Shown: positions 9,798 to 19,248 of the stretch, piece by piece
How the letters are laid out: every line of letters starts with the position of its first letter
Numbering within the stretch: position 1 is the stretch's first letter
Virus record (IMG/VR): IMGVR_UViG_3300021961_000048
Span: 1-64,000 of that record
Length of the DNA stretch: 64,000 nucleotides
Strand: one strand, 5' to 3'
DNA from: a virus
Translations under genes and position numbers: made by a program
Notes under the pieces: model-generated
What the model was told of the DNA's origin: nothing
The model's input: the letters and a program-made list of their open reading frames with translations, nothing else
Database searches by the model: none

Positions 9798-10010
9798 TCA
9801 TTCTTCGGGTGTTTCAGTGGATTGTTCACCTTCTGGTTGACCCAAATACTCTAGTGTTTCGATTGCACCAAGCAGTTTCAGTGCTTGTGCTTCGTTGTTC
9901 TTAATCGTCTGAGTAAGTTCTTTGTTCTGATTGATCAGATTTGTATACCGTTCACGAAAGTTAGCGAGCAGTTCAGTCTGGTCCATAGTTTCAGTCACTT
10001 CAGCGGGCAT
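9798..10010 (-). CDS. Small acidic coiled-coil protein, unknown function
   Basis: A 70-residue protein starting MPAEVTETMDQTELLANFRE. It is predicted to be mostly helical, with a heptad-like stretch from about residue 12 to 50 (ELLANF, RYTNLINQNKELTQTI, ALKLLGAIETLEYL) and an acidic tail ending STETPEE. I do not recognise a family. The start overlaps the stop of the upstream gene by 11 bases, and the in-frame ATG at 10028 would overlap it further. The gene ends just before a strong terminator. With its neighbour it forms a two-gene unit inside the structural module, so a virion or assembly role is possible but not shown. Confidence 0.7.
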   Translation of the reverse strand: MPAEVTETMDQTELLANFRERYTNLINQNKELTQTIKNNEAQALKLLGAIETLEYLGQPEGEQSTETPEE

Positions 10011-10260
10011 CGTTGTCCTCCTTTGCAAGTTTCATTAAAAGTTTTTTCATGTATTCGATATCTGATTTTAACGCAGATACGTCATTTTGTAAAGAGTCAA
10101 CTTTGGTTGTTTGAGACTCCCGACGCTTAATAGCATCCATGTATTTAGCATACTCTGTTTTGTCAGTATTGACAATCGCTTTGGAATAAGGATCCCGAAA
10201 AAGGTTGTCTCTACCTTCAACGGGAATAAATCCTTCTTCGTATGGATCAAGGCTTGACAT
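10000..10260 (-). CDS. Small conserved-looking cyanophage protein, unknown function
   Basis: An 86-residue protein beginning MSSLDPYEEGFIPVEGRDNL. The N-terminal half is loop-rich. The C-terminal half (about residues 40-82) is a charged helix with DSLQNDVSALKSDIEYMKKL, likely a coiled coil. No catalytic motif is visible. The proteins it sits between are structural, and T4-like cyanophages carry similar short helical proteins at this point, but I assign no function. Its ribosome binding site lies in the loop of a small AT-rich hairpin at 10263-10280. Confidence 0.7.
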   Translation of the reverse strand: MSSLDPYEEGFIPVEGRDNLFRDPYSKAIVNTDKTEYAKYMDAIKRRESQTTKVDSLQNDVSALKSDIEYMKKLLMKLAKEDNDAR

Positions 10261-10262
10261 GA

Positions 10263-10280
10263 TCTAATAATCCTATTAGA
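10263..10280 (-). promoter_or_regulatory. AT-rich hairpin with the ribosome binding site in its loop
   Basis: On the minus strand TCTAATA-GGAT-TATTAGA is a perfect 7-bp inverted repeat that ends 2 bases before the ATG at 10260. The loop carries the only purine-rich ribosome-binding match (AGGAT). Whether it affects translation is inference. Confidence 0.4.
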
Positions 10281-10323
10281 ATAACACTGTAAGGGTTCAG
10301 AAGAACAGCTATAGCTTTAAGTA

Positions 10324-13300
10324 TTAAGTAGCGAGTGCAATCGCTCTCATATCAGCAATAAGCGGAACTCTTGCTTGGTTCTTGGACTTCAGCACCAACT
10401 TGATTTGGAAGGCGTTGAAGTTCAGACCATTGACCTCATATTCATAATCCTTCCAGAGGAGTTCTTCGGTGGGGGTGTCGTCGTAAACAATCGTTGACGG
10501 GAACGGAACCCAATCCACTTCTTCGGGTCTAGTAGAAGAACCAAAGGTGAACACCTTATAGTAAGGATAGATGAAGGAGTCCCCAGTTCTTGTAATCTGG
10601 AACGACAACTTCAAGGAACGAGACTCGTTAGTGAGTCTTGCAAGACGGGTGAGGTACACCGCGTCATTCTGATCACCAACAGGATCGGTAGAGGTGTCAG
10701 CAGTGCTATCAATGTTTGCCTGAGAAGGAATAACAGCAGAACCACCTGGCCAGTAGTTGATACGGTTGGATGTAGTAATCAGAGAGCAACGATCAAGGTC
10801 AACCACAGGAGACAAGCTAGTGTTCTTTGTGGAAAGTTGAACTTGCATCGTCAAGGACTTGCTACCTTCCATCTTGTTGTTCTCATTGATTTGAGAAGCA
10901 ATCAATCTGGGAGTTGCGAAACTGTTCACTTCATTGAGAACGATTTCTTCAAAGTCGCCAGTGTTGATGAAAGATGCCTGGTCAATGTTTCTTGAACCAT
11001 CGCCAATCGAAGTTGCCGTAGTAGTATTTACCAAGGCACGAACGGTGGTTTCTGGCAGGTTCATAACCTTCAGTGTCGGGGTAATGGTCTCGAACTGTAC
11101 GTTCTGAGATGCAAAAACACCCTTACCACCGCCACGGATACCGTTGGTTGCAACACTTGCGGTGTGAATCATGTAAGTATCCAACCACGGGCAGGAGATC
11201 TGCAGGTGTGTCTTGTTCAACTCTGTCAGAGGAATACCGTCAAGGTTGTAACACTCAACGACCGAACCAGCAGGGTGCTCAACAGCAGCAGTACCATCGG
11301 CACCACGACCAGAAGGAGCAACCGTAATAGTTTGACCAGTTGCAGAGATTGCGCTATATGCAATGATCTCATCCCCAATCTTGATATAACCAGGGTTGGT
11401 TGTTCCAACAGGTTGGTTATTCAGGATGACGTGGAAGGACAGAGCATCTTGGACAGCAATGTTTGTAGCGTCAGCAGCCAACGTCGATGTCAAAGTTGTG
11501 GGACTTATTTCGGATATGATGCCCTCAACGGTGATGTTGTTGCTGCGCTCATGCATACCATGGTTCTTATGGTATACCAACACTTCTTTCTCATCACTGT
11601 CGTAAGAGGGAGAAGCGGTAGGATACCCTGTACGGGAATCACCACTGTATGTAACACCAGCAGCAACGATTGTTGCAGTAACACCAGAGGTGTTGGAGAT
11701 GGTGTCAGCATCAGTAAAGGTACCTAAGCAGAAGTTTGCTTCGATAATGCCCGATCCTTCATCGAAGGAAATCACGGTTGCCTCAGCGTCACCACCATTA
11801 GTGATGACTTGACCCACTTGGAACGCACCATTTTGCACCACAGAAGTAGTGATGGTTACAAGTGACTGAGAAGATTTGAATACGTTGAAGATGCCACCGC
11901 CTTGCTGGAGGAAACCAGTTGCGAATGTTCCTTCAATGTCATTCAGGGTCAATCTTGGGGTAGAACCAGTAGTGTCAAACTCAACAATCGTACCTGCAGC
12001 ATTGGAAGGATCCTGAATCAAACGTGCACCAACGGTAAACGTTTCGGTGAATGTTGGAGGAAGATCGATAATCTGCTTGGGTTTCAGAGTTTGTATTGGG
12101 TTCTCAATCAAGTTGTGAACACCACCATTACCTCTACCCAGTGTGCAGTTGTTGAACACTGCAACACCAGATGTAGGACCAAAGATGCAACGGTTAATGC
12201 GGAACTTCAGGTCTTCATACTGGTCTGCTGTCCAGGTAGATGCGTTCTGCGACTTGAACAGAACACCAGCATACGGTTGTTCGGAGATCGTTCTTGTGCC
12301 AGAGACATCAACGTCACCCATTCTGGAGATCCAGACCTTATACTCGTTAGAGTCGGACAGGAGAACGAAACAATATTCTGTGGACTGCTTAATATAAACA
12401 GGTGCACGGAAGATGAACTTGGTTGGAATAGCAGCGTTCTCAGATGTTTCTACCTGTGCAGGGTTCAGTGTGATATCCGAGAAGGGCAGAATAATGCCAG
12501 TCGGATAACCATTCTCCATGGTACGAATCTGCATGGAGATCGGAATGTTGCTGTCCTTGGTTGCAAAGAAAATGTCAACCGAGTTCAGATACATGCCACC
12601 TTCTTCATCCAGAATGAAGGACTGTGCCAGAGGGTCATACCAACCAATCTGGCGTGTCTCAGTTCTGGTAGAGACAACGTTTCTTGTGCTAGAAACAGTG
12701 TCACGAACAATCTCAGCGTTACGAACTGCCAGGATATTTTCCTGAACAGTATTCAGAACACCTCTTGCTTCGTAAGTTGTTTCTGCAGAAGAGTCAACGG
12801 TGCCAGGAAGTTTGCTGTTGTCGGCATTCGTTGTAAAGCGGAAGGTACGAGTACCAGTTGCGAAACGGGGGTTTGCATCCTCGTTGGGGTTCGGGATGAA
12901 CAGAGTACCCGCAAGTTCACCAACGTTGTTAGAGATCAAACGACGATCCTTGACGACGGCACGAGCACCAGAGGTTTGACCGACAAGAACTTCACCAACA
13001 GCAATGTTACCGAAGAAGTCGGGGTTTTTGGTTTCTGCCAGAGCATCGGTATCGATGTTCAGAATATCTGTCTGCGATGCATAAGATTCAGGCAGAGCAG
13101 AAGATGTGCCAGTGTAGGGGTTGAACTGACCACCATCGTTGGGTTGGGCAACCTTCAAACGGCAACCAGATCGAGAACCAATCACAGTCTCACCCACAAC
13201 AAACGGAGTTTCGTTGGTGTTGGGATCTGCAGCAGAGTTCTTCACCAGTTCGATGATCTTCGGCAACATGTAGTTGTTTACATTCACGTTATCGAAGAAT

Positions 13301-16300
13301 GTATAGAAACGAGTGTTGGGTTTCATACGGGAAACCTTGTAACCAACGTTTCTGGAACGAATCCAGGGGACTGCTGTCTGGGACAGGATGCTGTCGCCCA
13401 AAGACTTGCGATCAACACGGGGAACGACACGAGTTCTAATACCCTGACGTGTCTGGTTGTTAACAACACGATATGTGCGACGTTCGTGCAGGTAGAAAAG
13501 ACCTTGACGACGTTGACCGTGACCAGCACGACCCAACTGACGACCAACACCATATCTACCAGACTGACTCAGGAAACTGTTTCTAGATTGTATAGTTTCA
13601 CCAGTCCAGTTAGTCTGCCAAGAACCCCACTGAATAGGAGCAAAACCATTCTGGTCAATGTTCAGGTCTCTAGCAACTGCAGAGAAGTCACCTTCAACGT
13701 TCTCAACTCGTGCAGGCAGACGCTTGGTATCAATCCAATCGTCAGAAGACGGCAGAAGGTCAATACGACCAATGAATGTAAATACGTTGAACGGGTTAAC
13801 GTTTTCTTGACGAGAAGCATATGGTTGCTCAACGATCATTTCCTCAACATAAGGAAGTGTGAGAACGTTTGCTTCGTGTTTGATGACGTTACTGGACTGC
13901 TGTTCGTTCCACTCCAGAGCAACGTTAGTTGTATAGTGTGAAGGACGCAGAATACCTTCTCTAAAGTCCAGAGAACACTTGTAGTCAGGACTCAGAACAT
14001 CACCAACTGTGTGGTCGGTGAAGTCGTCAACAACATAACCGTTCTTGAATCTGTCAAGACCGTTTGCATCGTAGGACTTGGTGTTATCTGCCTGAACTTC
14101 AAGCAGAGACAGGGAGGTGTAGTATTCAACCTGTGCTACACGAGCCTCAAGGTCGCCAATGTCCTTCATAGTGAAGCGACGAATCTGCTCAGGCTTGATG
14201 ATTACGTCACGCTCTGGATTGTAGACATATGGTTTGAGTTCCATTGTTGCAAGCAACATGGCATTCTCAACCTTGTCGGGAGGCAAAAGATCATCGCCAG
14301 GTTTGCCCTGTGCAACAAAGATTTCGTTGTTGTTACCCAGATAAACGTGATCAAGTCTGGGTTGATACCAGGAGTAGTCAGCACGGAATGCTGTCTCTAC
14401 ACGCATGATATCGAAGATCGTGGATCCGCCAGCAGCATTATTCTGTGTGGAGAATACACGGGAATCAAAGTCAAGAGAGGTACAGTTCACATAGTAGGGG
14501 TTGCCTACAGTACCAGAACCCTCTGCTTGCTCACCAACTGCAGGACGGAAGTCAATCTGGTCAACCAGGAAGTTGATACTACCGTCAAGTTTGTAGTTGG
14601 GGATTTCTTTGAAAGGAATACCTGTATAAGACTGTGCCGAGAAGTAATCACCAGTTTGTTCATGCAGGAAGTAATCGAAGATGACGATCAGTCTTCTTGT
14701 CGGAGCAGTGATATTTGGTTCACGAATGAGTTTGGAAACGTCAGTAAAGTGAGAACCTTGCTGAGGATCCAGGTTGAATGAGGTTGTGATGTTTCTAGCG
14801 CCAACAATAACAGAACCATCAGCGTCATCAATCAGTGCTGTCAGAGCAACACCATCATCGTCAAAACCATCAATGATCTCACCAGGAACAAACTGAATAT
14901 TGTTCAGGGATACGTTATAGAGGCGAAGGGTGGAGTTTACAAACGAAATCACTCTCGCTCTAGCACCAGATGTACGACCAACGACAACAGAACCAACGTC
15001 AAAGAAGGTTGCCGAATCAAGGACAACATACGGAATCTGGGCATCTTCATCTGACTCAGACTCATACACAGCATGAATCTTATAGACATCGTTCAGACCG
15101 AAGGAGATCTCGCTGTCTTCAATACGAGTACCGTACAAGTTACCGTAAGCAAGACCAAACTTCAGAGTATCGTTCTGCTGGTTTGTCTTGATAACCTTCA
15201 TGACACGCATCTTGGATGCTGTCTTGATCTTTCTGGAAACGGTATTTTTCGAGACCAGTGCATTCAGGTGTACCGAGGTAACACCAGACAGACCTTGAAT
15301 AGTGATTGACTGTCTTTCAGCACCGAAGCTAACTGTCAAGTTCTGTGCATCGTTCTCGATTTCCAAATCGAGGTTTTGACCAACGGTATAGGAAGAACCA
15401 GATTGTGCAGCAACAGTCAGAGTAAAGTCGCCCTCATCAAGAGAACCGAATGCTTCGGACTCAGGAAGGGTAATGGTGATATCACCGTTACTTACAACTT
15501 TGTTAATGAAAGATCTGTAGACGAAGAATGATTCGTCAGACAGAGAACGCATCGAACGATATGGCAAGTCGATGCTGAGTTCACCGTTCTGATACGATTT
15601 CATTCTCAGATAAGGTCTCAGTCTAATGACTGTGCCTTGTGCATACTCACCATCGGGAATAGATCCCTTAGTCAGTGCGGTATCAAGTAATGCAGTCTGC
15701 TCAGCGTAGTTGAAGATGAAGTTGGAAACTGTAGAAGCAGAGTTTGCTGCTGTTACATCGATTGCTGTTGGATCAACTCTCTTAACACGCAGAGTGCTTT
15801 CACCTTTTACCGATGTACCAGTTACACGGAGAACTTCACCAGGACGGAGTTCTGTACCGAAGGTGGAACCGTATCCATAGAGAGTTTGTGTGCCTGCCTG
15901 ATCAACATCAACGTTGTAGCAGTCAATGCTGTACTGGTCATCAAGGCTAACGTTACAACCAAAGACAACGGCGGAACCTTGGTTCCTACCAATCATTGAT
16001 CTGGTGTCTTGGAACTGATAACCAAAGACAGCATCAATCTCTCCAACAACACGACCGTCTCTTGTGACGACTTCGTTATTTGTGAATGTACCAGAAACCT
16101 GATACAGGGTCACATATTTGCGGCTCTGCTGACTGGTTGCACCTTCATATACATATGCTCTTGCACCAGAAGTACGACCTTGGATTACATCGCCAGGTTG
16201 CAGTTGGACGTTCGTCTTGAAGTTCATCAAGGTGAACATCTGAATGTCCATCATGTACAGGTTATGGAAGTCTGTACCAAGAGTGGTATCAGTCTTCACA

Positions 16301-17679
16301 TACTTCATCTGAACAACACGGGCTTTACCGATCATGTTGCCCTGAGAACTACCTGTATAGGTGGAGTAATCAGTTGTGTCGTTGGGAGCGATCATCCAGT
16401 TATCGCGGAGTTCGATAACCTGATATGCATTTTGGATGCCATCTCCAGAGATCTGGGGATTGCCATAAACGTCATAAACTTCGACAAAGTTGCCGAGTTC
16501 AAACGAAATAATACCGTTCTCTCTGGTTTTGAATGTTCTGGGTTTGGGAACAGACGCATACTGAGGTGTCAGGAACTCAGTCCTATAACCTCTAACATAT
16601 GCTCTACCAGGACCAACCTCAACGGCAAGATATTCATCAGAAGCACTGACACCATCGGGGGAGATTTCACCAGTCCTGTAAACACCGTTGTTGAAGAAGT
16701 CATCGAGGTGCTCACGAGCGGTAACGTCGAATGTATCGACAACATAGTCACCACTCTCTTCAAACGTACGACGTGCGAGAGAACGCTCAAGTTCGGAATA
16801 TGCAGTTTTGTTTACAACCTGTTCAACCTTACTCTTGTTGATTCTCAGCAGTTCAATGAAGTTCTTATCAGTATCATCATTGATTGCCTTCTTGGTCAGT
16901 GTCGTCCTAATACGGAAACGGTGACCGCCAGGTGCCGAGTAGTTAGATGAACCAGCAGCGTTGTCGTTCAGTGAGGGGTCATCCTCAGGAGTGATGATCG
17001 ACTCGCTTACATCAAGACCAATACGGTAAGAGGGATTGTTTGTGTATTGATCAAGCAGAAGGTATGCAGACTCCACGTCTACAAAGTAACCTCTGATGAA
17101 GTACACACCAGCATTGATGTATGCAACAGAACCAGTTGCAGTTGCCGCTGCTGGCAGAAGTTGTGCAAACGGAGAAGAAACCTCAATCAGGGTTGAACCG
17201 AAAGTGATTTCGTTCTCAGCATAAAGCTGTTCATTATTGATAAACTCTTTTACGCCTACATCAGAGATGGTGTCTCCAGAATCGACGTACTTGACATAAA
17301 GGGTGATATAACCTTTATCCGATTCTGTAGCGGGAATCGAGTACAGCACCTTTGCTTTAACGCCAGAGGTGACACCCGTAACCAGTTGCCCGTGCAGTTG
17401 GGTGCGGTAGTTTTCAACGTCAACACCCAGGAAGTTCTGCTGCAGAATAACTGCTTTAACATTCAGGTCGTAACCAATCTGACCAGGAATGACCATGGCA
17501 CCTTCTTTGAAGAAGTGTTGACCCATGGACTCGATTTGGTTCTGCAGAATAGTCTGCATCGAGGTAAGTTCCCTAGCCTGGATCGGGAATCCTGGTCTAA
17601 AGAGAACTCGGTAAAAGTTTTTGTCCTTATCGAAGTCGTCAAAATAAGGACTAATGTTCAGATTAGTATTCTGGGGCAT
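10324..17679 (-). CDS. Large virion structural protein with DUF4815 N-terminus (2451 aa)
   Basis: The N-terminus (NLNISPYFDDFDKDKNFYRV, then LFRPGFPIQARELTSMQTIL and QNQIESMGQHFFKEGAMV) is the conserved start of DUF4815 virion proteins of T4-like cyanophages. After it come about 2300 residues rich in beta-turn motifs such as VVGRTSGARARVIS and VLVGQTSGARAVV. A basic Arg/Gly patch (GRYGVGRQLGRAGHGQRRQG) lies near residue 1380. The C-terminal region contains TAFVKSKNQARVPLIADMR-like beta structure. It occupies the T4 gp9-gp10 position next to gp8, so a baseplate-peripheral or fibre-attachment role is likely but inferred. The ATG follows the gp8 stop by a single base. Confidence 0.75.
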   Translation of the reverse strand: MPQNTNLNISPYFDDFDKDKNFYRVLFRPGFPIQARELTSMQTILQNQIESMGQHFFKEGAMVIPGQIGYDLNVKAVILQQNFLGVDVENYRTQLHGQLVTGVTSGVKAKVLYSIPATESDKGYITLYVKYVDSGDTISDVGVKEFINNEQLYAENEITFGSTLIEVSSPFAQLLPAAATATGSVAYINAGVYFIRGYFVDVESAYLLLDQYTNNPSYRIGLDVSESIITPEDDPSLNDNAAGSSNYSAPGGHRFRIRTTLTKKAINDDTDKNFIELLRINKSKVEQVVNKTAYSELERSLARRTFEESGDYVVDTFDVTAREHLDDFFNNGVYRTGEISPDGVSASDEYLAVEVGPGRAYVRGYRTEFLTPQYASVPKPRTFKTRENGIISFELGNFVEVYDVYGNPQISGDGIQNAYQVIELRDNWMIAPNDTTDYSTYTGSSQGNMIGKARVVQMKYVKTDTTLGTDFHNLYMMDIQMFTLMNFKTNVQLQPGDVIQGRTSGARAYVYEGATSQQSRKYVTLYQVSGTFTNNEVVTRDGRVVGEIDAVFGYQFQDTRSMIGRNQGSAVVFGCNVSLDDQYSIDCYNVDVDQAGTQTLYGYGSTFGTELRPGEVLRVTGTSVKGESTLRVKRVDPTAIDVTAANSASTVSNFIFNYAEQTALLDTALTKGSIPDGEYAQGTVIRLRPYLRMKSYQNGELSIDLPYRSMRSLSDESFFVYRSFINKVVSNGDITITLPESEAFGSLDEGDFTLTVAAQSGSSYTVGQNLDLEIENDAQNLTVSFGAERQSITIQGLSGVTSVHLNALVSKNTVSRKIKTASKMRVMKVIKTNQQNDTLKFGLAYGNLYGTRIEDSEISFGLNDVYKIHAVYESESDEDAQIPYVVLDSATFFDVGSVVVGRTSGARARVISFVNSTLRLYNVSLNNIQFVPGEIIDGFDDDGVALTALIDDADGSVIVGARNITTSFNLDPQQGSHFTDVSKLIREPNITAPTRRLIVIFDYFLHEQTGDYFSAQSYTGIPFKEIPNYKLDGSINFLVDQIDFRPAVGEQAEGSGTVGNPYYVNCTSLDFDSRVFSTQNNAAGGSTIFDIMRVETAFRADYSWYQPRLDHVYLGNNNEIFVAQGKPGDDLLPPDKVENAMLLATMELKPYVYNPERDVIIKPEQIRRFTMKDIGDLEARVAQVEYYTSLSLLEVQADNTKSYDANGLDRFKNGYVVDDFTDHTVGDVLSPDYKCSLDFREGILRPSHYTTNVALEWNEQQSSNVIKHEANVLTLPYVEEMIVEQPYASRQENVNPFNVFTFIGRIDLLPSSDDWIDTKRLPARVENVEGDFSAVARDLNIDQNGFAPIQWGSWQTNWTGETIQSRNSFLSQSGRYGVGRQLGRAGHGQRRQGLFYLHERRTYRVVNNQTRQGIRTRVVPRVDRKSLGDSILSQTAVPWIRSRNVGYKVSRMKPNTRFYTFFDNVNVNNYMLPKIIELVKNSAADPNTNETPFVVGETVIGSRSGCRLKVAQPNDGGQFNPYTGTSSALPESYASQTDILNIDTDALAETKNPDFFGNIAVGEVLVGQTSGARAVVKDRRLISNNVGELAGTLFIPNPNEDANPRFATGTRTFRFTTNADNSKLPGTVDSSAETTYEARGVLNTVQENILAVRNAEIVRDTVSSTRNVVSTRTETRQIGWYDPLAQSFILDEEGGMYLNSVDIFFATKDSNIPISMQIRTMENGYPTGIILPFSDITLNPAQVETSENAAIPTKFIFRAPVYIKQSTEYCFVLLSDSNEYKVWISRMGDVDVSGTRTISEQPYAGVLFKSQNASTWTADQYEDLKFRINRCIFGPTSGVAVFNNCTLGRGNGGVHNLIENPIQTLKPKQIIDLPPTFTETFTVGARLIQDPSNAAGTIVEFDTTGSTPRLTLNDIEGTFATGFLQQGGGIFNVFKSSQSLVTITTSVVQNGAFQVGQVITNGGDAEATVISFDEGSGIIEANFCLGTFTDADTISNTSGVTATIVAAGVTYSGDSRTGYPTASPSYDSDEKEVLVYHKNHGMHERSNNITVEGIISEISPTTLTSTLAADATNIAVQDALSFHVILNNQPVGTTNPGYIKIGDEIIAYSAISATGQTITVAPSGRGADGTAAVEHPAGSVVECYNLDGIPLTELNKTHLQISCPWLDTYMIHTASVATNGIRGGGKGVFASQNVQFETITPTLKVMNLPETTVRALVNTTTATSIGDGSRNIDQASFINTGDFEEIVLNEVNSFATPRLIASQINENNKMEGSKSLTMQVQLSTKNTSLSPVVDLDRCSLITTSNRINYWPGGSAVIPSQANIDSTADTSTDPVGDQNDAVYLTRLARLTNESRSLKLSFQITRTGDSFIYPYYKVFTFGSSTRPEEVDWVPFPSTIVYDDTPTEELLWKDYEYEVNGLNFNAFQIKLVLKSKNQARVPLIADMRAIALAT

Positions 17680-17680
17680 T

Positions 17681-19216
17681 TTAGAACTCGATTACGATTT
17701 TGATATCTTCGATTTGGTCACCAGCACGAGAGATCGCGCTCCTGTTATCTATGTAGATAACATCTCCAGAGTTCGGTTGGATCTCGGGAGAAGCATATCC
17801 GTTAGTGAATGACATACCCAGGTCATATTCTGTGTTGTTGATAACACGAGTTGATGCACCTGCGACAATCGGGAAGTTGATGTCTGGGTCACCTGAGGTA
17901 CCAGATGTTGCACCAACGATTGCGTTACCACCTTCAAACTCAACGAGGTTACCTGTGATTTCAGGGAACACACCGTCAACTCTGTTTTGGTAATACTTCA
18001 AAACTTTGGTTGTAGAGTTCCAAGAGATGACACGTCCACGAGCAGTCACCTGCTGACCACCAACAGTTCTGGACTGTGTGATGATTTCATCCGTTTGGAA
18101 CTGACCTGTAAACGATGCAGGGAAGATAGATGCATACGTTCCAGACAGGGTGAGGTCGGATACCAGTTCAGCGGTACCGAATCTCTTGGGGTTGATCACC
18201 AGACCAATACGACGATAGTCGTTATCGGTCGGGAAGTCACCGCTACCTTCAGCGTAGGTGAACTTCGTGTTGATCATTACTCGGAAACCACCCAGTTCGA
18301 CGGGAGGTACAGCACCGTGACCGCCAACAGGGGGGATAATAACGTCGATAGTTGCACCAGCACCAGCACCAGCACCAATACCGTTCACTTCGTCAATGAT
18401 GACTTTACCGAATGTGTAACCAGAACCACCAGAGGTCACGGTTGCAGAAACGACCTTACCACCATCAACAACCAGCGATACACGACCACCAGTACCGTCT
18501 CCCTTGATGGGCACGTTTTCGTATGTGCCGTTGTTGTAACCAGCACCAGATGCCTGAATAACAACGGTGTCGATTTCTCCACCGATAGCATCGGACTGCA
18601 CAGCAACGTCACTCAGCACTGGCATGTATTCGCCAGAGAAGAACTTCAGCACCTGTCCCACAGGGATGGTGTACATATACTTCCAACGATAACCGTCGGA
18701 TGTAGTAATAACAGATGTCGAAGTACCAGTCGGTTCAACAGTCGAGGGCTTACCGTTCGGATCAGAAGGGGATGTTCCGTTGTAGATGCACTTATAGACC
18801 TGATACGAGGAGTTAACCACGTAGAAGTCGGCGTCATACAGTTTGGTAGCACCAGACGATGCCGTCTTGGTAGAACTGTAGTCATGACGATACATGTCAT
18901 AGACATAACCCAAACCACCTGTGGTTTGTTCGGGAGGTGTCCAGTCCACACGACGGATAACTTGGATAACGTCATTCGCAAGCACACGCTTCAGCGAAAT
19001 CATGTCATCGAAGACATCCGAAAACTCTTGGAAAGAGTCAATAGGTGTCGGTGGATTATTTTCATTGTCCCACGATTGTGGACGACCAATGAAAACGTAC
19101 AGACGGTCTCTACTTGCCCCAGCATCAATGTCAGATTGGATGGGATTAGGTCCCTCCAACGCCTTGATGAACTTGTTGGCAGTAAAAATCCTAAACTGGT
19201 CAGTAAGTAACGCCAT
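17681..19216 (-). CDS. 8: Baseplate wedge subunit gp8
   Basis: Homologue of T4 gp8, a dimeric baseplate wedge protein. Shared landmarks are an N-terminal NKFIKALEGPNP region, LYVFIGRPQSWDNENNPPTP (T4 IFITFGRSEPWSSNEN), LKRVLANDVIQVIRRVDWTP (T4 VKVLPSMLDAVIPRRDWGD), DGYRWKYMYTIP (T4 DGYVWEYLFEIP), and a C-terminus with YIDNRSAISRAGDQIEDIKI (T4 YMENRPPIIMAMDQTEEINI). It has 511 residues against 334 in T4. The excess is a glycine-rich beta insert near residues 215-300 (GAGAGAGATID). A TATAAATA late-promoter octamer lies 22 bases upstream of the ATG. Confidence 0.9.
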   Translation of the reverse strand: MALLTDQFRIFTANKFIKALEGPNPIQSDIDAGASRDRLYVFIGRPQSWDNENNPPTPIDSFQEFSDVFDDMISLKRVLANDVIQVIRRVDWTPPEQTTGGLGYVYDMYRHDYSSTKTASSGATKLYDADFYVVNSSYQVYKCIYNGTSPSDPNGKPSTVEPTGTSTSVITTSDGYRWKYMYTIPVGQVLKFFSGEYMPVLSDVAVQSDAIGGEIDTVVIQASGAGYNNGTYENVPIKGDGTGGRVSLVVDGGKVVSATVTSGGSGYTFGKVIIDEVNGIGAGAGAGATIDVIIPPVGGHGAVPPVELGGFRVMINTKFTYAEGSGDFPTDNDYRRIGLVINPKRFGTAELVSDLTLSGTYASIFPASFTGQFQTDEIITQSRTVGGQQVTARGRVISWNSTTKVLKYYQNRVDGVFPEITGNLVEFEGGNAIVGATSGTSGDPDINFPIVAGASTRVINNTEYDLGMSFTNGYASPEIQPNSGDVIYIDNRSAISRAGDQIEDIKIVIEF

Positions 19217-19238
19217 TATGCTGTTTTACCCTTCCCTT

Positions 19239-19246
19239 TATTTATA
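19239..19246 (-). promoter_or_regulatory. T4-type late promoter TATAAATA before gp8
   Basis: An exact TATAAATA preceded by C, the T4 late -10 consensus, lies in the short gap upstream of gp8, immediately after the preceding gene's stop. Position and exact match make this the best late-promoter candidate in the window. Confidence 0.65.
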
Positions 19247-19248
19247 GG

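Noticed and set aside
11902-13941. Long plus-strand open frame (679 codons) and other plus-strand frames such as 28014-29957
   Set aside because: They lie fully opposite confidently identified structural genes, are rich in Cys, Ser and Arg in the way antisense frames are, and show no domain. All supported genes are on the minus strand.
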